DNA of 64,000 bases, from positions 31,429 through 95,428 of the forward strand of contig JAZHPA010000005.1 in assembly GCA_051024685.1 (NCBI GenBank). The letters run 5' to 3'. The notes beneath the pieces were generated by a model. That model had not been told where the DNA came from, made no database searches, and worked only from the letters and a program-made list of their open reading frames with translations. Origin of the DNA: UBA12545 sp051024685. GTDB taxonomy: Bacteria; Bacillota; DSM-521; Neomoorellales; Neomoorellaceae. The position numbers and the translations under genes were made by a program. Positions within the stretch are counted from its first letter, which is position 1, and every line of letters begins with the position of its first letter. Below, in pieces: positions 50,223-57,954 of the stretch.

Positions 50223-50441
50223 TCGACCGATCTCCTTTCTATTGAGCGGTATTACCAGCCTAGCCACGAGGAGACCCAGGGCGATTGCAAAAATAAAAAG
50301 CCGGGATACCCTACCGCCCAGCTTATCGGACAGTATGTTCCCGGTTGTGGTATTTATCCCCAAAAAACAACAAAATATACACGGCTCCCGGGATAGTGTT
50401 AACGCTGCTGTCACCCCGGGGTATCGTTTCGTTCCGGCAAA

Positions 50442-50471
50442 ATTATATCAAATGTATGTAAGAAAAATCAA
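50442..50471 (-). promoter_or_regulatory. Sigma-A-type promoter for the DnaB-like gene
   Basis: Minus strand TTGATT (50471-50466), 18 bases, TATAAT (50447-50442). It overlaps the end of the upstream gene and leaves a leader of about 215 bases. Confidence 0.75.
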
Positions 50472-50932
50472 TGCCTGGCTGTTTTTTTCCTGCGAAGTTT
50501 CCCCCACTTTATCTCCAACTTATTGCTCCAATATCCAAGATATTCCTGTATAACGTCTTCCGGAGTTTTTTCTTGCTCTATTGTCTGGGCAAGCGCCGCC
50601 AGTTCATCCACAAAACGCTGCACAACTGCCACCTCTGGAGCAGGCGGGCGCTGTTTGCTAATTTCGGACAGCTGTCCCAGATAGTACTTCCAAATGGACC
50701 GCAGGCGCCTTGCCACCTGCTGTGGTCTGAGCCCTTCTTCGACCGTCTCTAGAGCCAGGGTATCGATTTCTGTTATTACATCCCTTACCATTTGTGTTAG
50801 TTTTAGCAACCGCAATCCCTCCTGGTAGAATTGTGTCAGGAATTGTGTCAGACCAGCCCGATTGGCTCTAGCCCTTGGTATTTCAGGGTTGAGGAATTGT
50901 GTCAGAAATTCTGTCGCCAGACTTACTGACAC
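50468..50932 (-). CDS. Small helical protein at the origin region, unknown function
   Basis: Up to 154 residues from a GTG at 50932 (AAGGG six bases upstream). A TTG at 50809 with GGAGGG eight bases upstream would give a 113-residue product and is at least as likely. In the long form the first 47 residues contain repeated LTQF (AGLTQFLTQF), because iteron-like DNA repeats run through it. The remaining sequence is helical (VEEGLRPQQVARRLRSIWKYYLG ... VVQRFVDELAALAQTI) without a recognised family. Its place between the DnaB-like helicase and the iterons suggests a replication accessory role. Confidence 0.55.
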   Translation of the reverse strand: MSVSLATEFLTQFLNPEIPRARANRAGLTQFLTQFYQEGLRLLKLTQMVRDVITEIDTLALETVEEGLRPQQVARRLRSIWKYYLGQLSEISKQRPPAPEVAVVQRFVDELAALAQTIEQEKTPEDVIQEYLGYWSNKLEIKWGKLRRKKTARH

Positions 50933-51270
50933 AAATAACCCTTGATTCTCAAAGGCTGAGCGAATTGTGTCAGTATTAATTGTGTCAGTTAATCATACCC
51001 CCTCCACGACCCGTATCTGAATATCGGAAGGTGTAGACAGTTATTAGTAATGTTGTAGTAGAGTAGTATTGCTGGATAATATTACCAACTATATTATATT
51101 ACAGCTACTGGCTGAAGATTGAAAAAGTGCCACTGACAAAATTGACACAATTCCTTTTTTGCCCTCAAACCCTTACGGCTCAAGGCTTATTTGTGTCAGA
51201 AAGGTTACCGACACAATTCCTGACAAAAATCGCTCAGCCCTTGATACGTCTGGACTATTTGTATCAGGCC
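50826..51270. other. Iteron-like replication origin candidate
   Basis: Repeats of GAATTGTGTCAG or close variants occur at about 50829, 50840, 50893, 50961 and 50975, and inverted or partial copies at about 50928, 51132-51150, 51189, 51209-51225 and 51257. An AT-rich stretch without a gene (about 51040-51110) lies between the two groups and could be the melting region. Replication genes stand on both sides. This layout is typical of iteron plasmids. Confidence 0.68.
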
Positions 51271-51274
51271 CCTC

Positions 51275-52477
51275 CTAAGCGATATAATACCTTATCGTCG
51301 GCCTGCCGCGGCCTTCGGGTTTTGCTGCATGCCCATGTATTCTCCCAGATTGAAGGAGGTACACCAGGGCTTCTTCCATGTTTTGTTTTGGAACGCACAC
51401 GCTCCTTAAAATATCTCTTTGGGTCGCACCAGGTGTTTTACTGATCACGTCTTCAATTTTCCGGCACAAGCGCTCAAAACTGGTAAAGCTCAGCCGTTCT
51501 ATCACTTTCCTGGCGCTCTCCAGAAAGTACGCAGCATAGCGGCACCCCTTTTCAATCGACGGGGGGCTCAGTTGTTCAAGACACTGTCCGGGTTTCGCGT
51601 CTGCCTCGAAGAGCACAGCCAGCTTCAGAGCAAGGGTCTCCAGTCTAACTGCATAAGGAATGAGCTCAACCGGATATTCCTGTAGTTTTTTGCGGAAATT
51701 ATAAAACCAGGCGCTGTAGACATGGTAGGGTTCTTTTGTGGACTGGTCAAGCAGTATATCTCCGGTAGTCTCAGATATCCTTCTCAGCTGTCCCAGGAGT
51801 TCCGCAGGAATTTCTAGCCTGGGCGGTATGGGGTAGGGTTCCCTGCCGGTGCCCAATACAAACTGGAACCGTGGGAGAAAACCACCTGCAGAATCGTCTT
51901 CCTGTAGATGCTGCTGGAACCATTCCAGGGTGCTGGCGCTCAATAGCACAATGTACGGATGTCTTACTTTGAACTCCACTATTTTGTTCCGTGGTCCCTT
52001 GCGTATCCGCCGGAACTCGGCAGGACAGTCGTACAGTTCGGTCATATCCTGCTTCAACCCCGCCGCGTAACTTCTGCTCATCGTCCCCAACCACCCGCCC
52101 AGTTCGCTGAGCGCAAAAAGACCCTGCGGTTCCCGTGCGAGAGCCTCGTAAAAGCTTTCCGGTGTAATCCGGTCGGGGAACACGCTCAGTCCCGCCTGTT
52201 CGCACAGTGTCCTTGCCAGCGCAATGCTCGTGGATTTCCGGAACACGCTGGAATCACCTATCAGGACCAGCCACAGGTTTGCATAGATGCGGCTGTTGAG
52301 CACTACCCTGCGCCCCACCGCTGCGCTCATGCATGCCAGCGCCCCTGCAACCAGGAATTCATACGGAGCATCAGTCATCCTTGAGGCCCATTCCACATAT
52401 TGTCTTACGAAGTTTCCTTCCACAGGTATTGGCGGGATAAAGTCACGGTTTTTTTCCCCATCCGGTTTGCCTGCCAA
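51275..52477 (-). CDS. DUF3987-like ATPase, primase/helicase-associated
   Basis: 400 residues. The N-terminal segment (FVRQYVEWASRMTDAPYEFLVAGALACMSAAVGRRV) and the P-loop region (NLWLVLIGDSSVFRKSTSI) match DUF3987/YfjI-type proteins of phages and plasmids, which follow or replace primase-helicase domains. The P-loop GDSSVFRKST has Arg where Gly is usual before KS/T. Strands with LLSASTLEWFQQHL follow. A winged-helix C-terminus (GATQRDILRSVCVPKQNMEEALVYLLQSGRI) probably binds DNA. Together with the iterons downstream it forms the replication module. Confidence 0.78.
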   Translation of the reverse strand: MAGKPDGEKNRDFIPPIPVEGNFVRQYVEWASRMTDAPYEFLVAGALACMSAAVGRRVVLNSRIYANLWLVLIGDSSVFRKSTSIALARTLCEQAGLSVFPDRITPESFYEALAREPQGLFALSELGGWLGTMSRSYAAGLKQDMTELYDCPAEFRRIRKGPRNKIVEFKVRHPYIVLLSASTLEWFQQHLQEDDSAGGFLPRFQFVLGTGREPYPIPPRLEIPAELLGQLRRISETTGDILLDQSTKEPYHVYSAWFYNFRKKLQEYPVELIPYAVRLETLALKLAVLFEADAKPGQCLEQLSPPSIEKGCRYAAYFLESARKVIERLSFTSFERLCRKIEDVISKTPGATQRDILRSVCVPKQNMEEALVYLLQSGRIHGHAAKPEGRGRPTIRYYIA

Positions 52478-52601
52478 CCACTTTCCCCCCTGCTTTCGGG
52501 TTCTTATCCGGAGACCCTCAAAAGATCATCCAAAACCCCCTAAAAAGCACAAAAACCCCACCGTCCGGGGGTACACTGTTAACCTAAATGTCACCCTCTT
52601 A

Positions 52602-52642
52602 TGCAGCGCCGGAGCCCCCGACTTTACCCGTGGGGTCTATGA
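52602..52642 (+). repeat. Solo IS605-type end fragment
   Basis: GCAGCGCCGGAGCCCCCGAC...CCGTGGGGTCTATGAC combines the start of the 44683/48499 hairpin with the end seen at 48870-48897, as a short internal deletion derivative would. Confidence 0.5.
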
Positions 52643-52685
52643 CCCCCGTCGTAGGCTGCCGGTTTGGCCATTTCGTTGTACAGGG

Positions 52686-53039
52686 TTACCAGCGGGGCCC
52701 AGGCATTACCTGATTGATGAAGCCGTTTGCGGAACTCTCTAATATAAAGGCCATTTCATCCGGCGGACTATCCTGGGCAAGAAAAGTATTAGCAACGCTG
52801 GCCGTCTTTCTAATAAACGCATCTACCGAGGCCAGAGTTTCCCGCACATCTCCGTCCGCTTTATGACGCATTTTCAGTTTTTCTAGCCTTATCCGGTATT
52901 CGTTTGCGATTTCCACTACCTGCCCGGCTACCTCAGCTGCAGGCAGGTAGTGGTGGTATACCCTGTGGGCCAGCGAGATCAGGTCGTCCGCGATGTCCTT
53001 TGCCAGCAGATACACCTTCTTGACCCTCAGTCTGCGCAA
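52686..53039 (-). CDS. Small helical protein of the replication block, unknown function
   Basis: 117 residues from the TTG at 53039 with AAGGAG eight bases upstream; the longer frame overlaps the preceding gene. Almost wholly helical, with a basic start (RRLRVKKVYLLAKDIADDL) and a coiled-coil-like middle (VVEIANEYRIRLEKLKMRHK). No family recognised. Lies between the two-HTH protein and the DUF3987 gene on the same strand and is probably co-expressed with them. Confidence 0.55.
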   Translation of the reverse strand: MRRLRVKKVYLLAKDIADDLISLAHRVYHHYLPAAEVAGQVVEIANEYRIRLEKLKMRHKADGDVRETLASVDAFIRKTASVANTFLAQDSPPDEMAFILESSANGFINQVMPGPRW

Positions 53040-53086
53040 TCCGTGCTCTCCTTTCTGTGCAGTTGTGTCTGTGGTAGCCCTAGCTG

Positions 53087-54517
53087 TTATGCGGCGAGCC
53101 TGCTTTCCAGGTCCTTGAAGTCCCACTCCTTTGCCGGTTCTCCCGGTCTATCTACTATCAGCCAGCAGGGCCTCCTTATTACGTACGCGGCTACGGCCCA
53201 GGCCAGGTCCCACCCGGAGAACTCTACAACCTTCAACCTGTGCTCTTCGCTCTCCCATTTTACGACCCGCACGATCCCACCTTCCATCTGGATCAGGTCG
53301 CCCCGCCGGAGCAACTTCGTGGTTCCGGTCGCAAGGTCGGCCGCTACCCACCTTCTGCCCCGCGCCGAAAATGTGATGCCTGCCGGCCGGTCTATTATTG
53401 TTTTGCTTTCCCCGTCCACCAGTGCCACTTTGTTTCCTGCCATCGGGACCACCCTTCCTTTTGGTTCCATTTTCTCCTGGTGTTTCCCGTTCTTCCGTTC
53501 CCGGGGGACCTCCCAGACCAGCTCTACGGCCGTACCTCCCTGCGGCGCCGTCCTCACAGCAATCGCGGGGACTCGTTCTATGGATATCCTGTACACCGGC
53601 ACCTCCCCGCGCTGCCCCAATTTTTCGATCGCCAGCCCACTGAGAGCTTCCTTCACGCGACCGGCCATTTCCTCAGCAAACATCCTCCAGCTCTTGGGCT
53701 GGTATACACCTCCTGCCTGCCTCGCGCCTTCCAGCAGGTCTTCGCAGAGGGCCCACCACACGGTACCCTTTCGGGCCTTGATGGTCCCGCTGCCTGTCCG
53801 GGGCCTGAAGGGATCTTCCAAGGCCGGCGCGCCGCCGGTGTTATCCTGGCCGCCGTAGAGTTTTATTTCCGCGGTCACTTTCCGGCGGTTCCATTGGACC
53901 GCTGATATGCGTCCGGTTAGCGCTATCGTATGAATTATTTCCTTACGGGCTTTGAATACCGCCCTTCTGCCTTTCCACCCCCCAAGGCCTTGGGTGCCGA
54001 GCAAAGCCAGCGCTGTCGCATTCATATTATCCAGGCCTTTTTCTACGTATATTTTATAGAGAAATGCTATTTCGTCTTTTGAGAGCTGTCTGTTCTGTCC
54101 TTCTCTTTTGTACCGCTGCAACTCCTCCCACGCCAGCGTGTAGGTCCTAGTCTTTTTCCGTCCCCTATTTTCCTTTTTTCTCCGTCGCTGTCGGTAAAGA
54201 ATTTGCCTTACTGTCCCTTGCGTCGCTCCTGTTATATGTGCTATTCTGCTGGGGGATAAGCCTTTTCGGGCGAGGGTTTCTACCTTCAGGGTGAGACTGC
54301 ATTCGGGCTCTAACTCTTTTAGTATCTCCTGGAGGTCACCGTCCGGATGGGCTTCTGAGCCGCGGAGGTTGCTTGTTTTGGCCTGTGCTCTTCTGAGGTG
54401 GGTCTTTACGGTGTTCTCACTCAGGCCGAGCACCTCCGCTATTTTTTTTGTTTTCATACCCTGTGCCCTAAGGTTCAGCACCATTTCCCGCGTTTTACTT
54501 TGCGCGGGCTGCGCCAT
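53087..54517 (-). CDS. DNA-binding protein with two HTH motifs, candidate replication initiator or regulator
   Basis: 476 residues with GGGAGAGGAG before the ATG. A sigma-r4/LuxR-like HTH lies at about 12-48 (MVLNLRAQGMKTKKIAEVLG, NTVKTHLRRAQAK). A second HTH lies at about 80-110 (GLSPSRIAHITGATQGTVRQIL). A very basic linker follows, then 350 residues of unknown fold with a beta-rich C-terminus. It is the first gene of the replication block and reads away from the CI-like repressor. A role as iteron-binding initiator is an inference from position and HTHs; a transposase-like or transcriptional regulator role is possible. Confidence 0.65.
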   Translation of the reverse strand: MAQPAQSKTREMVLNLRAQGMKTKKIAEVLGLSENTVKTHLRRAQAKTSNLRGSEAHPDGDLQEILKELEPECSLTLKVETLARKGLSPSRIAHITGATQGTVRQILYRQRRRKKENRGRKKTRTYTLAWEELQRYKREGQNRQLSKDEIAFLYKIYVEKGLDNMNATALALLGTQGLGGWKGRRAVFKARKEIIHTIALTGRISAVQWNRRKVTAEIKLYGGQDNTGGAPALEDPFRPRTGSGTIKARKGTVWWALCEDLLEGARQAGGVYQPKSWRMFAEEMAGRVKEALSGLAIEKLGQRGEVPVYRISIERVPAIAVRTAPQGGTAVELVWEVPRERKNGKHQEKMEPKGRVVPMAGNKVALVDGESKTIIDRPAGITFSARGRRWVAADLATGTTKLLRRGDLIQMEGGIVRVVKWESEEHRLKVVEFSGWDLAWAVAAYVIRRPCWLIVDRPGEPAKEWDFKDLESRLAA

Positions 54518-54597
54518 TTTCTCCTCTCCCTTCAGGTGAGTTTTGTCTCGGGCCTCTTTTTCTAGTTATGTCCGTGTTCGCGGTGCTCTCGCATAGT

Positions 54598-54626
54598 ATT
54601 CTATCACGGTATTCTCTTTTTGGCAA
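54598..54626 (-). promoter_or_regulatory. Promoter of the replication block
   Basis: Minus strand TTGCCA (54626-54621), 17 bases, TAGAAT (54603-54598). It reads into the two-HTH gene with a leader of about 80 bases. Confidence 0.72.
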
Positions 54627-54644
54627 GAGTGTGCTGATTTTTCT

Positions 54645-54660
54645 ATGCCATTTTTGGCAT
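54645..54660. promoter_or_regulatory. Operator-like palindrome 1
   Basis: ATGCCATTTTTGGCAT, a 6-bp inverted repeat around TTTT. It lies 18 bases upstream of the replication-block -35 box. It matches 54697-54712 in outer bases and length. Confidence 0.62.
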
Positions 54661-54696
54661 GTCATTATGCGCATATTATGGGCACTGAAGGATTAT

Positions 54697-54712
54697 ATGC
54701 ACTTTTGGGCAT
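54697..54712. promoter_or_regulatory. Operator-like palindrome 2
   Basis: ATGCACTTTTGGGCAT, same layout as the site at 54645, 52 bases away (five helical turns). A further palindrome TATGCGCATA (54666-54675) lies between them. Likely binding sites for the CI-like repressor encoded from 54833. Confidence 0.6.
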
Positions 54713-54832
54713 GGTTTCTATTTTCCTCAAGCGGAAACATTCTCTAGAAGGAAATGTGTTACACATGCCGAATTTTGTTATAGGAAGCATCGTCCAGGGG
54801 AATAATTGGTGGGGTATAGAAACGGAGGAAAC

Positions 54833-55747
54833 ATGTTAATGCCCAAAAAGAAGCCGGAACACGTAGCACTGGGAAAACGCATAAGAGAAGCGCGCGAAGA
54901 GGCAGGCCTTTCTCGGGCTGATTTGGCAGGCGCCGCAAATATCAGCGAATACCAGCTGCAGAAGTACGAATTGGGCTACTATGCGCCGCCTTATGAAGTC
55001 CTGGTCAGGATTGCTCGCGTCTTGAACAGGGACTTAAGCTGGTTCTTGGGCGAAAGTAATGTCCCCGATACGACAAAAGACCTGGAGGAAATCGTCAACG
55101 AAGTGCTGTCGAAACCCCTCCATGCAGTCTTACGGTGGAAGAGAGTGCCGCTGGTCGAACGGGTCGTTCCCGGTCCGAACCTGCTGGCCGTGGAAAACGT
55201 TGTGGACTATATTAATGTTCCCGAATATCGCGAGGCGGACTTTGCCGTCACCGTACCTGCTGTAGACGCGGCGGCGATGTATCCCGCGCTTAGAGAAGGC
55301 GACATACTCATATGTAAGCGAGTATCCGCTCCGGTAAACGGCGACATGGTAGTTCTTTATCCATCCCGGCTGGCGAAAAATGCCCTGGTGAGGTATTTCG
55401 TCCGCTCGCAGGGTATCCCCGCACTTAAAGCTATGGATCCCACCGTAGATGATGTGCTGCTGCCAGAGCCTTCTTCCGTCATAGCAGGAACCGTGGTCTA
55501 TGTTATCAGCAAGAATGTATCTTATACCGGTCTTATGTCTCCCGCCTCGGAACAGGATATCCAAACCAGCATAGGGATCTCCAAGGCCGACCTCGAAGAC
55601 AGCATGGTAAAAGAGGCCGTAAGGCTAGTCGGCCGTGCCAGCAGGACACTTTCGGAGGCTGATAAGGAAGTCATGCTGAAGCTCATGAAAGGGTGGCTAG
55701 AAGCGTTAGAAGAGAAGCAAAAGAAGGAAGGCGGGGATGAAGATTGA
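54833..55747 (+). CDS. Cro/CI-type repressor with S24-like domain lacking the catalytic Ser
   Basis: 304 residues from the ATG at 54833 (GGAGGA just before it); an ATG two codons later is possible. An N-terminal HTH (LGKRIREAREEAGLSRADLA ... YQLQKYELGYYAPP) is followed by a LexA/CI S24-type fold. In this fold the usual GDSMxP reads VDAAAMYPALREGD: the catalytic Ser is Ala, so self-cleavage is unlikely. A helical acidic tail follows. Without autocleavage, release from DNA would depend on another protease, and an ImmA/IrrE metallopeptidase gene overlaps its end. This is the regulatory switch of many integrative elements. Confidence 0.88.
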   Translation: MLMPKKKPEHVALGKRIREAREEAGLSRADLAGAANISEYQLQKYELGYYAPPYEVLVRIARVLNRDLSWFLGESNVPDTTKDLEEIVNEVLSKPLHAVLRWKRVPLVERVVPGPNLLAVENVVDYINVPEYREADFAVTVPAVDAAAMYPALREGDILICKRVSAPVNGDMVVLYPSRLAKNALVRYFVRSQGIPALKAMDPTVDDVLLPEPSSVIAGTVVYVISKNVSYTGLMSPASEQDIQTSIGISKADLEDSMVKEAVRLVGRASRTLSEADKEVMLKLMKGWLEALEEKQKKEGGDED

Positions 55748-56490
55748 CCGGGAGGTCGGCATGGGACGCATGGCAAGAACATGGCAGGGAACATGCCCGT
55801 CTGGCTGCCAGAAGACTTTTGGTGGAGGCCGGTATAACGAGGCCGCCCGTCAACCCGTACTTGTTTTTGAGGTCACACCGTAGTCCCGGGGTTGAGGGCG
55901 TCGACCTGCAGTGGTTTTCCGGCCTCAACCTCGACGGCTGGTCCGGATACTCAGCGAAGCACCGCCGCCTCGGGGTTTTCATAAACAGCTCACAATCGTA
56001 TGTTAAAAAGAGGTGGACAGGAGCCCACGAGCTCGGTCATGCGGTCTTGAAGCATAAGCTCTATTGCTTCGAAGAATTCGGAACGGAACGCGATCCGGAA
56101 GAGGAAAGGCAGGCAAACATATTCGCAGAAGAACTGCTTATTCCCTTATCCTTCCTCAGGAGAATACTGGCGACGGGCAAGATCAAATCAATCTATGAAC
56201 TTATGTTAATTTTTCACGTTTCCAAGGACGCCCTGGAAATAGCGCTCAAGAGGCACCTCCCACCGTCACAAGTGTCCCGTGTCGTGAGCGCTCCGCCAAT
56301 CCCCATTTCCTTCGTCGAATTTCTGGAAAAGACGGTAACAGTACCTGTTAGGTGTCCCCATTGTGGCGAACTCCTTTATCCTACAAAGCACACACTCGTG
56401 ACTGTCTGTGTATGCGGTCTTGAGCTCCATTTTGCTAGCAAGGAATTCCTCAGTGCGCTTTCAGGACCGTCTCCAGCCCCCGCCCCTTGA
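55744..56490 (+). CDS. ImmA/IrrE-family zinc metallopeptidase
   Basis: 248 residues from a TTG at 55744 that overlaps the repressor stop by 4 bases, with AAGGAAGGCGGGG upstream. The zinc motif is WTGAHELGHAVLKHK (HExxH-type HELGH), with a downstream ERQANIFAEELLIP supplying the third ligand: the ImmA/IrrE pattern. A C-terminal zinc-ribbon-like segment (VRCPHCGELL ... VCVCGLELHF) is an addition not found in minimal ImmA. ImmA cleaves its cognate repressor on DNA damage or quorum signals and so switches on element transfer. The coupled translation supports this partner. Confidence 0.9.
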   Translation: MTGRSAWDAWQEHGREHARLAARRLLVEAGITRPPVNPYLFLRSHRSPGVEGVDLQWFSGLNLDGWSGYSAKHRRLGVFINSSQSYVKKRWTGAHELGHAVLKHKLYCFEEFGTERDPEEERQANIFAEELLIPLSFLRRILATGKIKSIYELMLIFHVSKDALEIALKRHLPPSQVSRVVSAPPIPISFVEFLEKTVTVPVRCPHCGELLYPTKHTLVTVCVCGLELHFASKEFLSALSGPSPAPAP

Positions 56491-56619
56491 TAGGTACCGG
56501 TTGCTTTAACCCCTCCAGGCCCATGAGAACCACAGAATGAATAACAGCTAGCACCAGTCACCCCTCTGGTAGTCTTTCCTCGTTGACAAAGGCGCCGCAT
56601 TAGAACCATAATCAATGGG

Positions 56620-56877
56620 GTGATGTTATTGCAGCAAACACAGATTTACCTCCATCCCGAACAGCATCGGGCACTCTTAAATGAAGCCGCCCAGAAAGCC
56701 GTTTCTCTGGCGGAATTGATACGGCAGATAGTGCAAAAGCACTTAGAACGTCGGGTAAAGCTTCCAGAAGCGCCCAAAGAAGTTTTCCTCCGAATAGTAG
56801 GTATCGGGGCCAGCGGCAAGACAGATATTTCTGAACGGCACGACCATTACCTGTGGGAGGCGTTGAGTAATGATTGA
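56620..56877 (+). CDS. Ribbon-helix-helix antitoxin of a VapBC-type pair
   Basis: 85 residues. The N-terminus QIYLHPEQHRALLNEAAQKAVSLAELIRQIVQKHLE is a typical ribbon-helix-helix DNA-binding antitoxin. The C-terminal part would wrap the toxin. GTG or ATG start after GGGG. The toxin gene that follows is broken after about 23 codons, so this antitoxin is probably an orphan. Confidence 0.8.
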   Translation: MMLLQQTQIYLHPEQHRALLNEAAQKAVSLAELIRQIVQKHLERRVKLPEAPKEVFLRIVGIGASGKTDISERHDHYLWEALSND

Positions 56878-56880
56878 GTA

Positions 56881-56952
56881 ATGATAATGGTTGATACGGG
56901 GGCTTGCTATGCAATTTGCGACCGCTCAGACAGGAACTACGGCCGGGGATAG
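56881..56952 (+). pseudogene. vapC-like PIN toxin, truncated
   Basis: Only MIMVDTGACYAICDRSDRNYG remains: the start of a PIN domain with its first catalytic Asp. A stop follows, and the sequence changes to an IS1634-like remnant. It begins four bases after the antitoxin stop, as expected for a VapBC pair. Confidence 0.72.
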
Positions 56953-57089
56953 TGCAACGGGGCTACAGCTACATCTTTGCCGCCCGTATCAAAAACATGA
57001 AGAAAGAGATTACTGATATGATATTAGACGAAAACGGCTACCAGGAGATAAAGGATGAGCATGTCCCAAACGTCGTGGAATTTCGGTAG
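56953..57089 (+). mobile_element. IS1634-like transposase remnant
   Basis: The frame after the PIN fragment reads QRGYSYIFAARIKNMKKEI and continues to NVVEFR before a stop at 57089, a piece reminiscent of IS1634 (IS4 group) transposases. It appears to have replaced the rest of the toxin gene. Too short for a firm family call. Confidence 0.45.
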
Positions 57090-57107
57090 CGCCCTCTTTT
57101 GCGTTTT

Positions 57108-57835
57108 TTAAGCCGTTTTCACCTCCCTGGAAGTTTCTGGCGAAATAACGACTTCTAGTAGGGCTGTCGCCAACAAAGGTAACTCTCGACATCCCTTAAT
57201 GCGGTGAAACCCCTTCTCCGCCTGAAGCAGTCCGGCTGCAGCCCAGCGCAATACCTGCATCCCACTCTGCCACCTCTTTACGTTCCAGGTAACAACCCTC
57301 ACCTTATCAAAGGCCGTCTCTATTATATTGGTTGACCCCAAGGTCTTCCTAAGGGTCTCGGGTAAACTCAGACGAATGACTGTCAGTGTTTCCTCCAATC
57401 CCTCCCGCAGGCTTCCCGCAGCCCCGGGGTACTTCCCCTCAAGACTATCCGCTAACTTAAGCAGTTCGCTTAGGGCCTTATTGTAATCTTTTTCTGCCCA
57501 GGCTTGCTCCAGCTTCTTACCCACCCATTCCTGGGCTACTTTAGGCAGGTGTTCCAAGACGTTCCGCTTCTTATGTACCTGGCACCTCTGGACTATAGCA
57601 TGGGTACCAAAAACTTCTTTGACCGCCGCCCTTAAGGCTTTGGAGCCACTGCCGCATTCTCGGTGGCCCCTTCCCATAAACCTAAAACTTCTTTCTCTCC
57701 CTGTTCGGTGATCCCCAAAGCGCTTACCACCGTATGCCCGGCAAATTCTATACCATCGACATCGACTACCAAAACTAAGAAGCGTTTGTCTCCTAAAGGC
57801 CTGTTCAGAAGTTCGTCCGGGGTTTAGGAGTGGCC
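57108..57835 (-). pseudogene. IS256 (mutator) transposase, truncated and frameshifted
   Basis: The C-terminal 185 codons (57108 to about 57660) carry the mutator end: ALRAAVKEVFG, QRCQVHKKRNVLEHLP, STNIIETAFDKVRVVTWNVKRWQSG. Upstream, VLVVDVDGIEFAGHTVVSALGITEQGEKEVLGLWEGATEN is in a different frame. It contains the first catalytic Asp region, and a one- or two-base shift near 57655 separates the parts. The N-terminal third is missing. Inactive. Confidence 0.85.
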
Positions 57836-57954
57836 CGGATAAAGTGCTGGCTTATAGGGGGTTTTGAAGATAGGCCACCGTCAGTTCCTTCGCCTTACTC
57901 ACCTATCTCGGGCGTGCCGCCCCTGGGATAGCGAGCAGCCTGTTCTTCCTTACC

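Noticed and set aside
52950..53858. Plus-strand open frame of 302 codons
   Set aside because: Antisense to the two-HTH protein with no domain signal.
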